NCBI GenBank assembly: GCA_021432635.1
Contig: MU270087.1
Location: 186,001-250,000 of the forward strand
Direction: 5' to 3'
DNA length: 64,000 nucleotides
Source: Thozetella sp. PMI_491
Lineage: Eukaryota > Ascomycota > Sordariomycetes > Chaetosphaeriales > Chaetosphaeriaceae
The translations under genes were made by a program, and so were the position numbers. Below, one piece after another: positions 1-10,310 of this stretch (position 1 is its first letter; the number at the start of each line of letters is the position of its first letter). The notes under the pieces are model-generated. The model had not been told where the DNA came from. It saw nothing but the letters and a program-made list of their open reading frames with translations, and did no database searches.

Positions 1-1311
1 TGTCGGAACGCGTTTGCATGAATCGTGATTTGCTGACGGCTGTGCTTGCGCTGGTCTGGCAAAACGATGACGGAACGGGAATGGGGCCCAAATCATTTTT
101 GGTAGCTTTTCCAGGTTTCTAGTCCTCGTGTGGCTCGGTACATTGTCCGCAGGGTTAAGGAGGAAGCTTGCATCCGTTTTGCCCCCCCTTTGCGTCGCAC
201 AAAAAGTAAAGGAAAAAAAAAAAACATGGCAGCTGTTGCCGCGGGTACGGGTGTCTCGAAAGGCTCCCGGCCCAACGGATCGGGGCCCTGCAGTTCCTCC
301 GGGCGGAAACGGGTACGGCTCAGTGCGGCCAGGCCCTCTCCTCGCATAGCCGGCGCAGGAAGAGCATACGGCCGGCCGGGTATGAATACATCCTGAGCTA
401 CAGCAATGGGCTCGCCCCTAAACAAAACGCCCAGGCGCCGAACCCAGGGCATCAAGCACCGCCTCAATCTGCGTTCCGGGCATTATCGTGATCTCGTGAT
501 CTGTGATGCGAACGTTTGCGGGGTACGGGAGACGCGCCCAGTTTCCGGCCGTCAGGCTCGCGATGTCATTCCTGGCTTGGCGCCGAGAGAGCCCCTCCAG
601 TGCGTAAATCTGTGTCTCGCAAGGGCCACAAAACCAGGGCCTGGATCCGGCGGAGCCACGGGCGCCTACAAGGGGGGCCTGGCGCCGAGGCGTCGGTCAA
701 GCCAGTGTAAGTGCCGGGTCCTGGCCAATGGATAGCGTCAGATAGCGCTGACACGTCCCGAAAAAGATCACAGGCAGGTCAGCTGAGCAGTGAAACTTTG
801 TAGCCTTTTTTCGGGAGAGGCATGAAAGCAGTTTCGCTCGTCCCGAAGCCGGAAGCACATTCTCGTATTGCCGGGGTCCCCGCGAAATGGGGATTATCCG
901 TAAAAGAAAGCAAGCAAGAAACAAAAGAAAAAAAACGGACAGAGCGAAGGCTAGATGGAATCCATTCTGTCCCCCCAAAGGGGAACAAAGAGATACGATA
1001 ACGCAGGCCTTGGAGCGGGTGGGGGCAACAGGCCTGGGGGATGGGGAAAGGAGCAGGCAGAGAGGAAGGTGAGAGTTTAGGGCCGCGGGCAAGATCGGCG
1101 GGCCCTCTGGGGTCAGCCACATTGCGGGATCGAATTCCTGGAACATCGATGCCGCGGTGGTGGCCAAATCCAACCGTTCCAAACGGAGGTCAGTAGAATC
1201 TGGCTTTCTTCGGGACGGTTGCTTGTTTGCTTCGCCGGAGCGTCCGTCTCCTCCCGAGGGTTCCCATCCCAGCGCGCCGCCAGCACCAATCAGGGCGCAG
1301 GGTGGAAAGGC

Positions 1312-1369
1312 GGAAGGGAGGGAAAGGGGGGGGGGAGGGGGAAGGTGGGGAGGGGAGGGTCTGCCGCCC
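1312..1369 (+). repeat. Purine-only, G-run-rich tract
   Basis: An almost pure A/G tract, with one T at 1346, containing many runs of three or more G, including one run of ten. Several G-runs close together could form a G-quadruplex or triplex-type structure. It lies about 650 bases upstream of the PEPCK start. Any regulatory role is inference. Confidence 0.6.
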
Positions 1370-1769
1370 CGCGCATCCCATTTGTCGCTGAGGCGTGGCA
1401 CCTGCAGGGCCGGGTAGAGTGGATGGGGTGTGGTCGTGCAGCATTTCTCGCGACCGGGCGACGCGAATCAACACCACAAAGAGGGAGCGCCATCCACCCG
1501 CCCGCGGGCGCAATCGCAAGTACCAGATTGCCAGGCCGGTCCCAGGCGCGAAACGGAGCCCGTCCAGACCCTCCACATGGGCTGCATCGCCATGGTTAGT
1601 CCCGAAAGAGACAGGGGTCGCGCCGTGCAGTCGCTCCGGAAAGAATTCGTGCCCCAGAGGCCCAATCAACCCTCAGCCCGACCTTCGCCAGCCCAGCACC
1701 CGACCTGGCCCCGGTCTGGACCAGTGAGATGGCGACGTCACTTCGTCGCGGCCCCACCAGGCTGCCCTC

Positions 1770-1778
1770 TTTATATAC
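1770..1778 (+). promoter_or_regulatory. TATA box of the PEPCK gene
   Basis: The sequence TTTATATAC lies 227-235 bases upstream of the first in-frame ATG, in an otherwise GC-rich promoter, and is followed by a C/T-rich leader typical of strongly expressed fungal genes. Strong, regulated TATA promoters are usual for gluconeogenic genes. Confidence 0.55.
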
Positions 1779-2004
1779 CGTCGAGGCGTTCTATCCTCGG
1801 CCTCCAGCCCAGCGTGGAGACGCCGTCCCTATCGCGCCCATCGTGGAACATTGCATCGTGCCCACCGGCCGCATTATCTTCCCCAGCTACTCTCGCCCGT
1901 CCTGCACCAAGTGGAACTTGCCCGAGCCCCCTGTCCTAACCACCCCCCTGCTCCGTCTTGCCAGACCGTCATCTCGACTCTTCTCGACGCACTTAAAGAC
2001 CATC

Positions 2005-4748
2005 ATGGACCCCGTTCAGAGGACATCTTCTCCCTACACCGATCCCTCAGTGAAAGGACCTCGCTCTCAGATCCTCGCACACGCTTCTCCCCAGACCCTT
2101 TTCCGCAAGAGTGAGTTTTCTCCTTCTCTCTCCAGTCCGGGCTGCCTCCTCCTGTCTGCAATCTGCCTTTACACTCAGAGATCCTCCCCGCGGCTGACAA
2201 GGCTTGCCTACTTAGTGATTGTCAACTCTGTCAACAAGACCGGCCTGCACCCTGGCGGTGTTCAGTGAGTCTCCTCCTGCCTTCCATCTCGGCGCCTGGC
2301 GCCAGACGAGCTTGACTAACCATCTCCGTCTCCCAGGCCCCAGATCGAGCACACCGAGCTCGGTACGCGCTCCCCCGGACCGCCCAACTGCTACAACGCC
2401 GGAGAGACTCTAACCGCATCACAGAGGAGGAGCTTCACGAGAAGGCACACATCGACTACGACCGCGTCGCCATTGTAAGCTGGCCCCTCGGCCCACCTCT
2501 GGCCTCGTTCTCGTAGCCAATGCTGACCTACTCGGATAGATCCCCAACCCCTCAGTAGCCGCTCTCTACGAAGATGCGTTGGTCTATGAGACGGGAACCG
2601 CTATCACCTCCAGCGGTGCCCTGACTGCCTACTCCGGCAAGAAGACTGGTCGCTCACCACTTGACAAGCGAATTGTCAAGGAGGAGACATCAGAAAACGA
2701 CATTTGGTATGTCCTCACAGCCCTCCTGCTCGATATTGTTCCCATTCACCAGTCGTCGACCTTCTGGCTAACATGTCGTTTCTAGGTGGGGACCTGTTAA
2801 CAAGCCCATGACTCCCGAGGTAAGGCACAAAAACTTAAAAAATCCCCTTTTCGCCTCCTGCTTTGCACTTTTCCTGGTCCGCATGTGGGCGGTGCGTCTT
2901 ACACAGCTTATGGCGCCCCCCTGTGCTTGGCGTTTGCCTTTCTTTGCCCATGGTCACGCGCCACCTCAACCCGACGCTAGGCGCGCCCAGAACTGGTCGG
3001 ATTGAGCAAACTTTTGCTCAATTGCCTTCCAGGAGACGTCATGGCCCTCACATGCAACATCGTATCCCCCTCACCTCGGAGCTTGCCCGTTAATCCTTAC
3101 TCCTTGCCCTCGCACTTGCCGATATCCTGCTTCTCCCGAAGTGGTGGCGACCCTGGTCGCTTTCGTCATACGAAAGCCCCCGCGGCTCCCCCAAGTCATG
3201 CACCCCGCCCCGCACTAATAGCCGAGCTAAACCCGCTAAATGCACCCCCACCTTCCCCCTATCTCATCTGTCTCACTTGCTCGTTGGGCCGCTTTGAAGC
3301 GACGGCGGCTAGAACATGCGATGGCTGACACGTGAGAACGCTTAGGTGTGGAAGATCAACCGCGAACGTGCCATCGACTACCTCAACACGCGGAATCGCA
3401 TCTACGTTGTCGACGGTTACGCAGGATGGGACGAGAAGTACCGGATCCGCGTGCGCGTCGTTTGCGCGCGTGCCTACCACGCCCTCTTCATGCGCAACAT
3501 GCTTATCCGCCCCTCGCGTGAGGAGCTGGAGCACTTCCACCCCGACTACACCATCTACAACGCTGGCTCCTTCCCCGCCAACAGGTACACCGAGGGTATG
3601 ACCTCGGGCACCTCGGTCGCAATCAACTTCGCCGAGAAGGAGATGGTCATCCTCGGCACTGAGTACGCCGGTGAGATGAAGAAGGGCGTCTTCACCGTCC
3701 TCTTCTACGAGGGCCCCGTCAAGCATAACATTCTGACCCTGCACTCGTCCGCCAACGAGGGCAAGAACGGCGACGTGACCCTGTTCTTCGGTCTTTCGGG
3801 CACCGGCAAGACGACGCTGTCGGCCGATCCCAACCGTGCTCTGATCGGCGACGACGAGCACTGCTGGAGCGACCGCGGCGTCTTCAACATCGAGGGTGGC
3901 GTACGTAATCCCCCATACTTAATTGATGGTTAACCAGAGATGCTAACCCACTTGTGCAGTGCTACGCCAAGTGCATCGGCCTCTCTGCCGAGAAGGAGCC
4001 CGATATCTTCAATGCCATCCGCTACGGATCCGTGCTGGAGAACGTCGTCTTCGACCCCGAGACGCGCACCGTCGACTACGATGATGCTACTCTGACCGAG
4101 AACACGCGCTGCGCGTACCCTATCGAGTACATCAGCAACGCCAAGATTCCCTGCCTGTCGCCCAACCACCCCTCTAACATCATCCTCCTGACCTGCGACG
4201 CCCGTGGTGTCCTGCCGCCCATCTCCAAGCTGGACCGTGCCCAGACCATGTTCCACTTCATCAGCGGCTACACCTCCAAGATGGCCGGCACTGAGGAGGG
4301 CGTCCTAGAGCCCCAGGCCACCTTCTCCTCCTGCTTCGCCCAGCCCTTCCTGGCCCTGCACCCCATGCGCTACGCCCAGATGCTGGCCGACAAGATCGAT
4401 GCCCACAAAGCCAACGCCTGGCTCCTCAACACCGGCTGGGTCGGCGCCGGCCACGCCCAGGGCGGCAAGCGTTGCCCGCTCAAGTACACTCGCGCCATCC
4501 TCGATGCCATCCACAACGGCGAGCTGGCCAAGGTTGAGTACGAGACGTACGACATCTTCGGCCTTCAGGTCCCAAAGACCTGCCCTGGCGTCCCCAGCGA
4601 GCTCCTCAACCCCAAGGCCGCCTGGACCGCCGGCACCGACAGCTTCGTTGTCGAGGTCACCAAGCTCGGCCGCCTCTTCAACGAGAACTTCGAGAAGTAC
4701 AAGAGCGAGGCGTCCGCGGACGTCATCGCCGCCGCCCCCAAGGCTTAA
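2005..4748 (+). CDS. pck1: Phosphoenolpyruvate carboxykinase (ATP), gluconeogenesis
   Basis: Cytosolic ATP-dependent PEPCK (acu-6/acuF type), converting oxaloacetate to phosphoenolpyruvate for growth on acetate, lipids or amino acids. Eight exons fit phase exactly: 2005-2110, 2216-2264, 2337-2362, 2425-2474, 2540-2706, 2786-2819, 3346-3900, 3960-4748, giving 591 residues. Visible marks are the N-terminal [12 protein letters not shown], the kinase-1a P-loop [15 protein letters not shown] (about residues 292-306), [11 protein letters not shown] as kinase-2, and the C-terminal [13 protein letters not shown]. The start is uncertain. The ATG at 2005 adds 35 unconserved residues, whereas removal of intron 1 creates a second ATG across the junction (A at 2110, TG at 2216), matching the usual fungal N terminus and giving 556 residues. 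Intron 6 (2820-3345) is unusually long at 526 nt. The family call is near certain. Confidence 0.97.
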
Positions 4749-5400
4749 GCAAGGGCGGACGTCATACCGAATGGGGGACGAGCAAGTAAAAGTCGCGCTT
4801 CACGGCCTATCTTCGTGTTTCATTTTTCGTCTCTATAAGCCTTTTTGTTTGGTCCTTGCCTCCTACTCGCAGCGTTGCCTGAAGGAGGATCGCATGGAAG
4901 CACGTGCATGCATAAGTTGCATTGGGTTATACGGGAAATCGGGTTTTACATCGCGCATGGCGCGCCGTTCGCGCCTGTCGGCTTCTTTTGATAGAGCTGT
5001 ACATCATATCCCGCGCGCTCCTGTGGAGGATCTCAGTCGAGTGCAGTCGAGGATCAGGGTCAGGGATTGTGGAGGCAATGATGGGGGATAATCTGGACGC
5101 CCATGAGGTGGGCTAGAAAAGGGTCGCGGCGATGCGACCTAGATTGGTTTGAGAGCAGAATGAATGTGAAATGATGAACCTCTACCGAGAGCCTCCTTCC
5201 GTGACACGTATGATCCCCAATTACCATGAGTGCTTCTTTGCAGGAGAGTTTTGGATTAGTGAGACTCGGAAAGAATGCTGGCCGGCAGTATTCTTAGCGA
5301 CCAAGAGGCCAGCCACTCTAACTGTGACATGTACACATGGTCACGATCTCGTCGTGGTCTATTGACGTCCAACGCCGTCACCGGCTCTGGCTCTAGTATT
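4749..5400. other. 3' region between PEPCK and a convergent gene
   Basis: This holds the 3' untranslated regions of PEPCK (+) and of the convergent membrane-protein gene (-). No gene-like frame or RNA gene was recognised. Confidence 0.6.
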
Positions 5401-6569
5401 CTACGGCTTTCTTCCTTTCGCATTCTTCAACCCCACGATCCAGTGCAGATGCCCGACGGGCCAGAGGAACATGATGCGCCCGCTGCGAATCTCCCACTGC
5501 TCAAGCTCCTTGGCGAGCTTCGGCCCGCCACCATACGCTCTGCAAGTCCGGAATAGCGCCTCTACCTCGTCCGGCGTGCGCGTGCGCAGCGACGAGATCC
5601 ACCCGTCGAAGACCAGCACGAAGGGCAGTACCGGGATGCAGTACACCCAGAACAGCGTCGCGGGGGACCTCCAGAGGTACGCATAATACGGCGCTAGGAT
5701 GAGGATGCCCGCGCCGAAGACCAGGCAGGTGAAGAAGCTGCCGATATCGCGGGACTGTAGCTCGAAGATACTAGCACGGAAACTTGTTAGCAAGGGTCCC
5801 CACGGGAGACTCGTCCGAGCCGGCCTCTCGGCAAAGGGGCGGGAGCTTACCCGAACCCGTCGCTCGTCTCCACCGTGTCGCGCAAGATGGCCCGCGCGAG
5901 CGGGTCGTCAAAGTGGTGGAAGGCGAGGTTGAACAGCCGGAAGACCTTCTTACCCTGCCCGCGCACCCGCTCAATCAGGCTAGCCGGCGCGCTGGACGCG
6001 TCGACGGGCTCGTCCACGTAGCTGATGTTGGGGCTCTCCTTCGCCGCCTCGCTCCAGTTCCGCGGGTGCGGGTGCAGGTCGGTGAGGACGAACTGCACCG
6101 GCTTGTCCGCCGCCGCGGCTTTCCCATTGGCGACCGGCGCCTCGGCGGCCAGCTGCGCGTTCACAAGCTTCTCTACGAAGGGCGTTGGACCGCCGCCGCC
6201 GGCGCAGAAGTCGATGAAGACGTACTCGCGGATGGTATCGGCTAGGTTGGAGCGGAGGAGGCCAGCGACGACGTGGGCGGCGGATGCCTTTTGCAGGATC
6301 GGAGCCTAGGATCGGACAGAGAGGTCAGTTACTTGAGGCAAAGGAGTGGGCAGCGAGCGGCGAGGGAGCATACGGTGGTAATCCAGGCAAGCATGAGGGC
6401 ATGCTGGACCCGAGACCGAAACCATGCCGGAAACCTGCGCATCGAGGCATTATGTGGTCAGCTACGCGGGGCCAACGAAGGGACCGGTCGGCGGCGGGGA
6501 AATTGAGGTCGCATACCAGGGCTGGTCGTCGATCTCGAAGAGATGCATGCGCGGCACGAGGGGCGTCAT
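5401..6569 (-). CDS. Conserved fungal membrane protein of unknown function
   Basis: Four exons in phase: 6569-6517, 6434-6374, 6305-5851, 5770-5401, giving 312 residues. The start is the ATG opening MTPLVPRMHLFEIDDQPW, the usual beginning of this Pezizomycotina family. Next come an AWFRSRVQHALMLAW stretch and FIDFCAGGGGPTPFVE, which resembles the glycine-rich SAM-binding loop of a class I methyltransferase. The region LTDLHPHPRNWSEAAK follows, then KVFRLFNLAFHHFDDPLAR. The last exon carries two hydrophobic segments around FFTCLVFGAGILILAPYY and LFWVYCIPVLPFVLVF. The DFCAGGGG and TDLHPH motifs suggest a methyltransferase-like fold tethered to a membrane, but no reaction can be assigned. Family membership is from memory; the function is inference. 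It is convergent with PEPCK. Confidence 0.85.
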
Positions 6570-7495
6570 CTTGCTGCTCGTCGAGGACAGGAAGGGGGAG
6601 GGAGAAGAGACGTCGCCGAGCGAGCAAGAAATCCGCCAGCCACCAGGGGGAAATGTATATGTTGCAGCTCCGTCGTTTCGCGACAAAAGCTCAGGTTGCA
6701 GGTGGGGCCTAATGCAGCTCGGCATTGGATGCTGCAGCTTTTGGAGGGGTCAGAGCTTGTGCAGGGATCCGTTTAGCCCGAAAGACCCGAAAAAACACCA
6801 GCTAGGACAGCCAGAGCGGACAGGGGTTCAGGACCCGCGCAAGCATCACGTCGCCCAGCAATTTTCTTCTATTCTTTAATAGTGTACCGGCCGCGGGGTT
6901 AAGTTTCAAGGTTAGGTCTCCTGCCTGCCAAGATACGATTACATTTATATTGGCGCGCAGGCACTGACAACGTATTGTAGCCAATGACTAAGCTTTCTGG
7001 TAGTCTCGTAAACTAGCATTTGTTTCGGAGGCGTGGCTAATGCTGGGGTATGTGTAATTAACAGATGGATATGTGAAAGCGACCGGAGTGCCAGAACTTC
7101 TTCCATTACCTAGACTCTTGAGGGATGTATATTCCTACATACCTAGGTACCTAACGGAGACCGCTTATCTGCTACTGATTAATCAGGTACCTAGTTAATT
7201 AGTTAGTGGTCTGTATGAGACGGATTTAAAAGGATCGTACTTGGTGGGTTTTACGTCTGGAACCAGCAGTGCATAGCAACGGTTCCGAGTTGCAAGCTGG
7301 CTATTACGTATGTGTTGCAACGTATTGTATAAGGAGAAAGGGGATTCAAACTAGGGTGAGAGCGTGCTATGGTGTGTTTCCGGCTTAATCAAGTTCACGC
7401 CTGTTTTATTCCAAAGGATATGCTTCTGCGGGCTTCCAGTCATTTGCCACTTTAGGGGAATCGCAGACGTCTTAAGCAATGGCAAATATATCTAG
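6570..7495. other. Intergenic, AT-rich in its second half
   Basis: The first 300 bases hold the promoter of the divergent membrane-protein gene. From about 6880 the sequence is AT-rich with short TAGGTACCTA-like palindromic stretches around 7140-7200. No gene or RNA was recognised. Confidence 0.5.
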
Positions 7496-9158
7496 TTATG
7501 AAGAGGTGCTTTGGTTTTCCCTTGGGAAAAGGCTGGCTGGCTTGAGGAATCCCATCTGCATCAACTGGGGAAGACCTACGGTCGGCATCTCATAACACAG
7601 GTCAAATGCGTCCCGAACCACCCCTTTTCCGCTATCGATATTGCCTGGGAACCTGCCATCCTTCGTCCCAAAAGAACATTGGCCATCAGCATACAAATAC
7701 TCGGCCAACTCGGAGTCCAGCCATATCGCTCGGCCGGGTCTCCGCTGGCCATCTATTTCACCAAAATAGATAGACACGCAGGGCCTAGTATCCGCTGGTC
7801 GATCTCGCCAGCCTAGTCTGTCACGCATGTAATCCAGCAAGCCGCGCCAGTGCTCATTTTTGTCAAGGAAATACAGGTTACCCAGCTCAAGCGATCGCAT
7901 GGTGGAAGGCAGCGCAGAGAGTAGTGAAAACAAGTCCTGGTGCGTCACCCGGAAGCCCGAGAGTCCAAAGTGCCGTAGGTTCGACCAACGCTCCATGGGA
8001 AAGACAGTGACCCGCAGCGGAAAATGATGCGGCATGCTCTCGTCACCCAGCACCAGAGCAGCCCAATTCTCCATATCCTTACGCATGTCGGTGTTCAGGC
8101 TTATGTGCTTGAGATCCGGTCCAATCTCGCCAAGTGCCCGCTTGAGAGGTTTGCTACGGAAGGCTGTCCAGCCTAGGTATTGCTGTCCTCCGATGGCTAG
8201 TGACAAATCCGGGCCGGCGAAGGAGCGCGACAAAATCCCTATATTCCGGGCATAGCTGCTCGAAGATGCGGTAGTTTAGCCCCGTATCAAGTTGGTGTGC
8301 GTCGAGGATCAGCTCCGATACTGTGTGTTCCGAGGCGTGCAGTGCGAGGGTACACATAACAAGGCAGAATTCACGCCATCGGTCTCTATTGTCCTCGCCG
8401 CCACCTGCTTCGTCGATCCATGGCGGCATCTTCATCGCCGAGTCTTCTTCGCCCGTGGCTGGCCAGCCACGCGGGATAGGATAATTGAAGCCAGGAGGGA
8501 ACGTGTGGATTGTCGGTGTCCCATACAGTGGGAAAGAAAGGGCACCGTGCGCCGCGGGCGTGATAGTGATAGTACGCAGCGATGGAAAATGGGTGAGAGC
8601 ATGTCGCAGGGCCGCAGCGTCGGCACGCGTGGATATTACCTCTTATTGCTGTCTACGCAACTGCTGAAAATGCATTCAGGACTCGCGGAGCGGAAGCTGA
8701 GCGGCGATAATGCGGGAGGGCCGGTCTTATAAGTCATCCTGGTAGCGGGGTTTGAGGTTGAAGTTGTTCTCTTCACACTCGCGGGCGAACCAAGGCGGAA
8801 ACTCGTCAGCGTCTTCGGCGAGATCGCACTCACTTTCAAAGCCATTAGAACCCCGTTGAGTCGGTCCTGGAATCATAGCATCATCCCAAACGATCTCGGT
8901 GATTCTCTTGCAAAGCACGTCGTGATTTGCGATCGTGTTGCATACTTCAATGTCGCGTTGGTTAGCGGAGATGAAGACCCGGCTCGGGCGCAGCTTGACC
9001 GTGGCGCGGAAGAATTGGCAAGTCAATCGCAGGCTTTTCAGATCGCGATTGGGCAAGCAAGACACAGTTGAAGCGATCAGCTCTGCCGGAAGGCCAGCGA
9101 GGAGGTTCTCGCCGCCATCTATCACTGACGGACAAGGCATCTGATCAGGTGAGGCCAT
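7496..9158 (-). pseudogene. F-box protein pseudogene
   Basis: The start at 9158 opens a protein with an F-box at about residues 19-60 (LLAGLPAELIASTVSCLPN, then LKSLRLTCQFF), followed by the SRVFISANQRDIEVC region of a common fungal F-box family. Homology carries on in the same frame through three stops: TAA at 8727-8729, TGA at 8676-8678 and TAA at 8643-8645. Beyond them come ALRHALTHFPSLRTITITP, FNYPIPRGWPATGEED and CPEYRDFVALLRRPGF. Near 8200-8235 the frame shifts, and DLSLAIGGQQYLGWTAFRS continues the same family in another frame to a stop at 7496. No intron removes the stops, because coding similarity continues between them. The TGA sits where the family usually has Trp, as expected for a G-to-A change such as RIP. 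It would have been an SCF substrate adaptor; it is now almost certainly non-functional. Confidence 0.85.
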
Positions 9159-10310
9159 TTTGACGCTAGAACATCTGTATTCATTTGTCGGTAGAAATGT
9201 TGAAGAGTTGGAAAAGATGGTTTCATGCTATCTGTAGTAGTTAGGCGCCCTATCACAATGTGATAATAGTTGAGAGCATCGAGTGAGTTTGCGCGGAGTC
9301 ATGTTCTTGCAGGAGGGATTAGTTGGATAGAACTGTGGGTCACCTGGCAGACGGACGAAATTTTGAACTCTTATTGTGTTTCTGTCTGGGGCCAGAATCC
9401 TGATTTCTGATTCCACTATTTGCTGTGTTGCCTGACCCGCCGTTTTGTCCAATAAATCCCTCCCTGGAAGGACCCACGTTGTTAGTCGACCTAAAGCTTC
9501 AAGTCCTAGTTCCTAAGTCTTACAGCGACACTTGATAAATATATATATCCTAGTCTCTCGATCCTCCCCCCCTCTCTTTTCCTTTTCCTATCATTTCTTC
9601 TTGGTTGAATCGACCGTGTTTTACCCAATAGAAACATACAGCAGTTCATCTTGTGCAGCGCCGCGTTCCTACACATATTTTACGGCTATGGGAATATCCT
9701 TCTAAGATTCCTAGCTACCGAGTCGGAATAACGACTAGAACGTACAAGTGAAGCTGCTTTATAGACTAAATAATGCTGTGACAATACAGCTAGTAGTTCG
9801 TATGTAATTTGTCTAGCTGGAACTTAGCCTGGCGGGATGTTAAAGAGCGGATCAATGGGATCAATGCTTAAGCCAGGCTGATTCTCTTAGGAATACAAAC
9901 TCGCTTTCGAATGGATGGTGCTGGGTCTGTGGGGAGGTACAGGAGACCATGTGGCGCGGCCGTGGCGCTATTGAGCCGCTCGTCACTGCCTTGAAAGTTG
10001 ACTGGCAGAAGAAATACGGCATTAGCGTGGGACCGCTGTATTGGAGGGCTCAGCTTGTCGAAGATGAAACGGCTTATGAGAGCAGTGACTAAGAGACCAA
10101 TCCACACAATGTATTGTGAGGCGGGGTTGTAATTGGAAGAATAATTGGTTCATCTTAGGCGGGTAGTTATACTAGGTTACGGGGACCAGAATAGCTGCGA
10201 AGGTATCGGAATCCTTCGCGGCTACAGCCCGATTCTCCTCCGCCCCTCTGGCGTCATGCTACGATGGAGAAGAAGGAAAGATTGAGAGCAAATGATGGAG
10301 CGAATCGTAG
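9159..10310. other. AT-rich intergenic region
   Basis: No gene recognised. There is a C/T-rich tract at about 9566-9600 and a TATATATA run near 9540. Short open frames lack motifs. Confidence 0.5.

Larger units (their letters stand above)
1..2004. other. Intergenic region and PEPCK promoter
   Basis: I see no convincing gene here. Long open frames exist on both strands but look like GC-rich noise: they overlap each other, have no recognisable motif, and are rich in Arg, Pro and Gly. The last 250 bases are the promoter and 5' leader of the PEPCK gene. A long purine/G-run tract lies at about 1312-1369. Confidence 0.6.

Noticed and set aside
697-1401. 234-codon open frame on the minus strand upstream of PEPCK
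   Set aside because: Low-complexity Pro/Ser/Arg composition, no motif, crosses the purine tract, and overlaps other frames on both strands.
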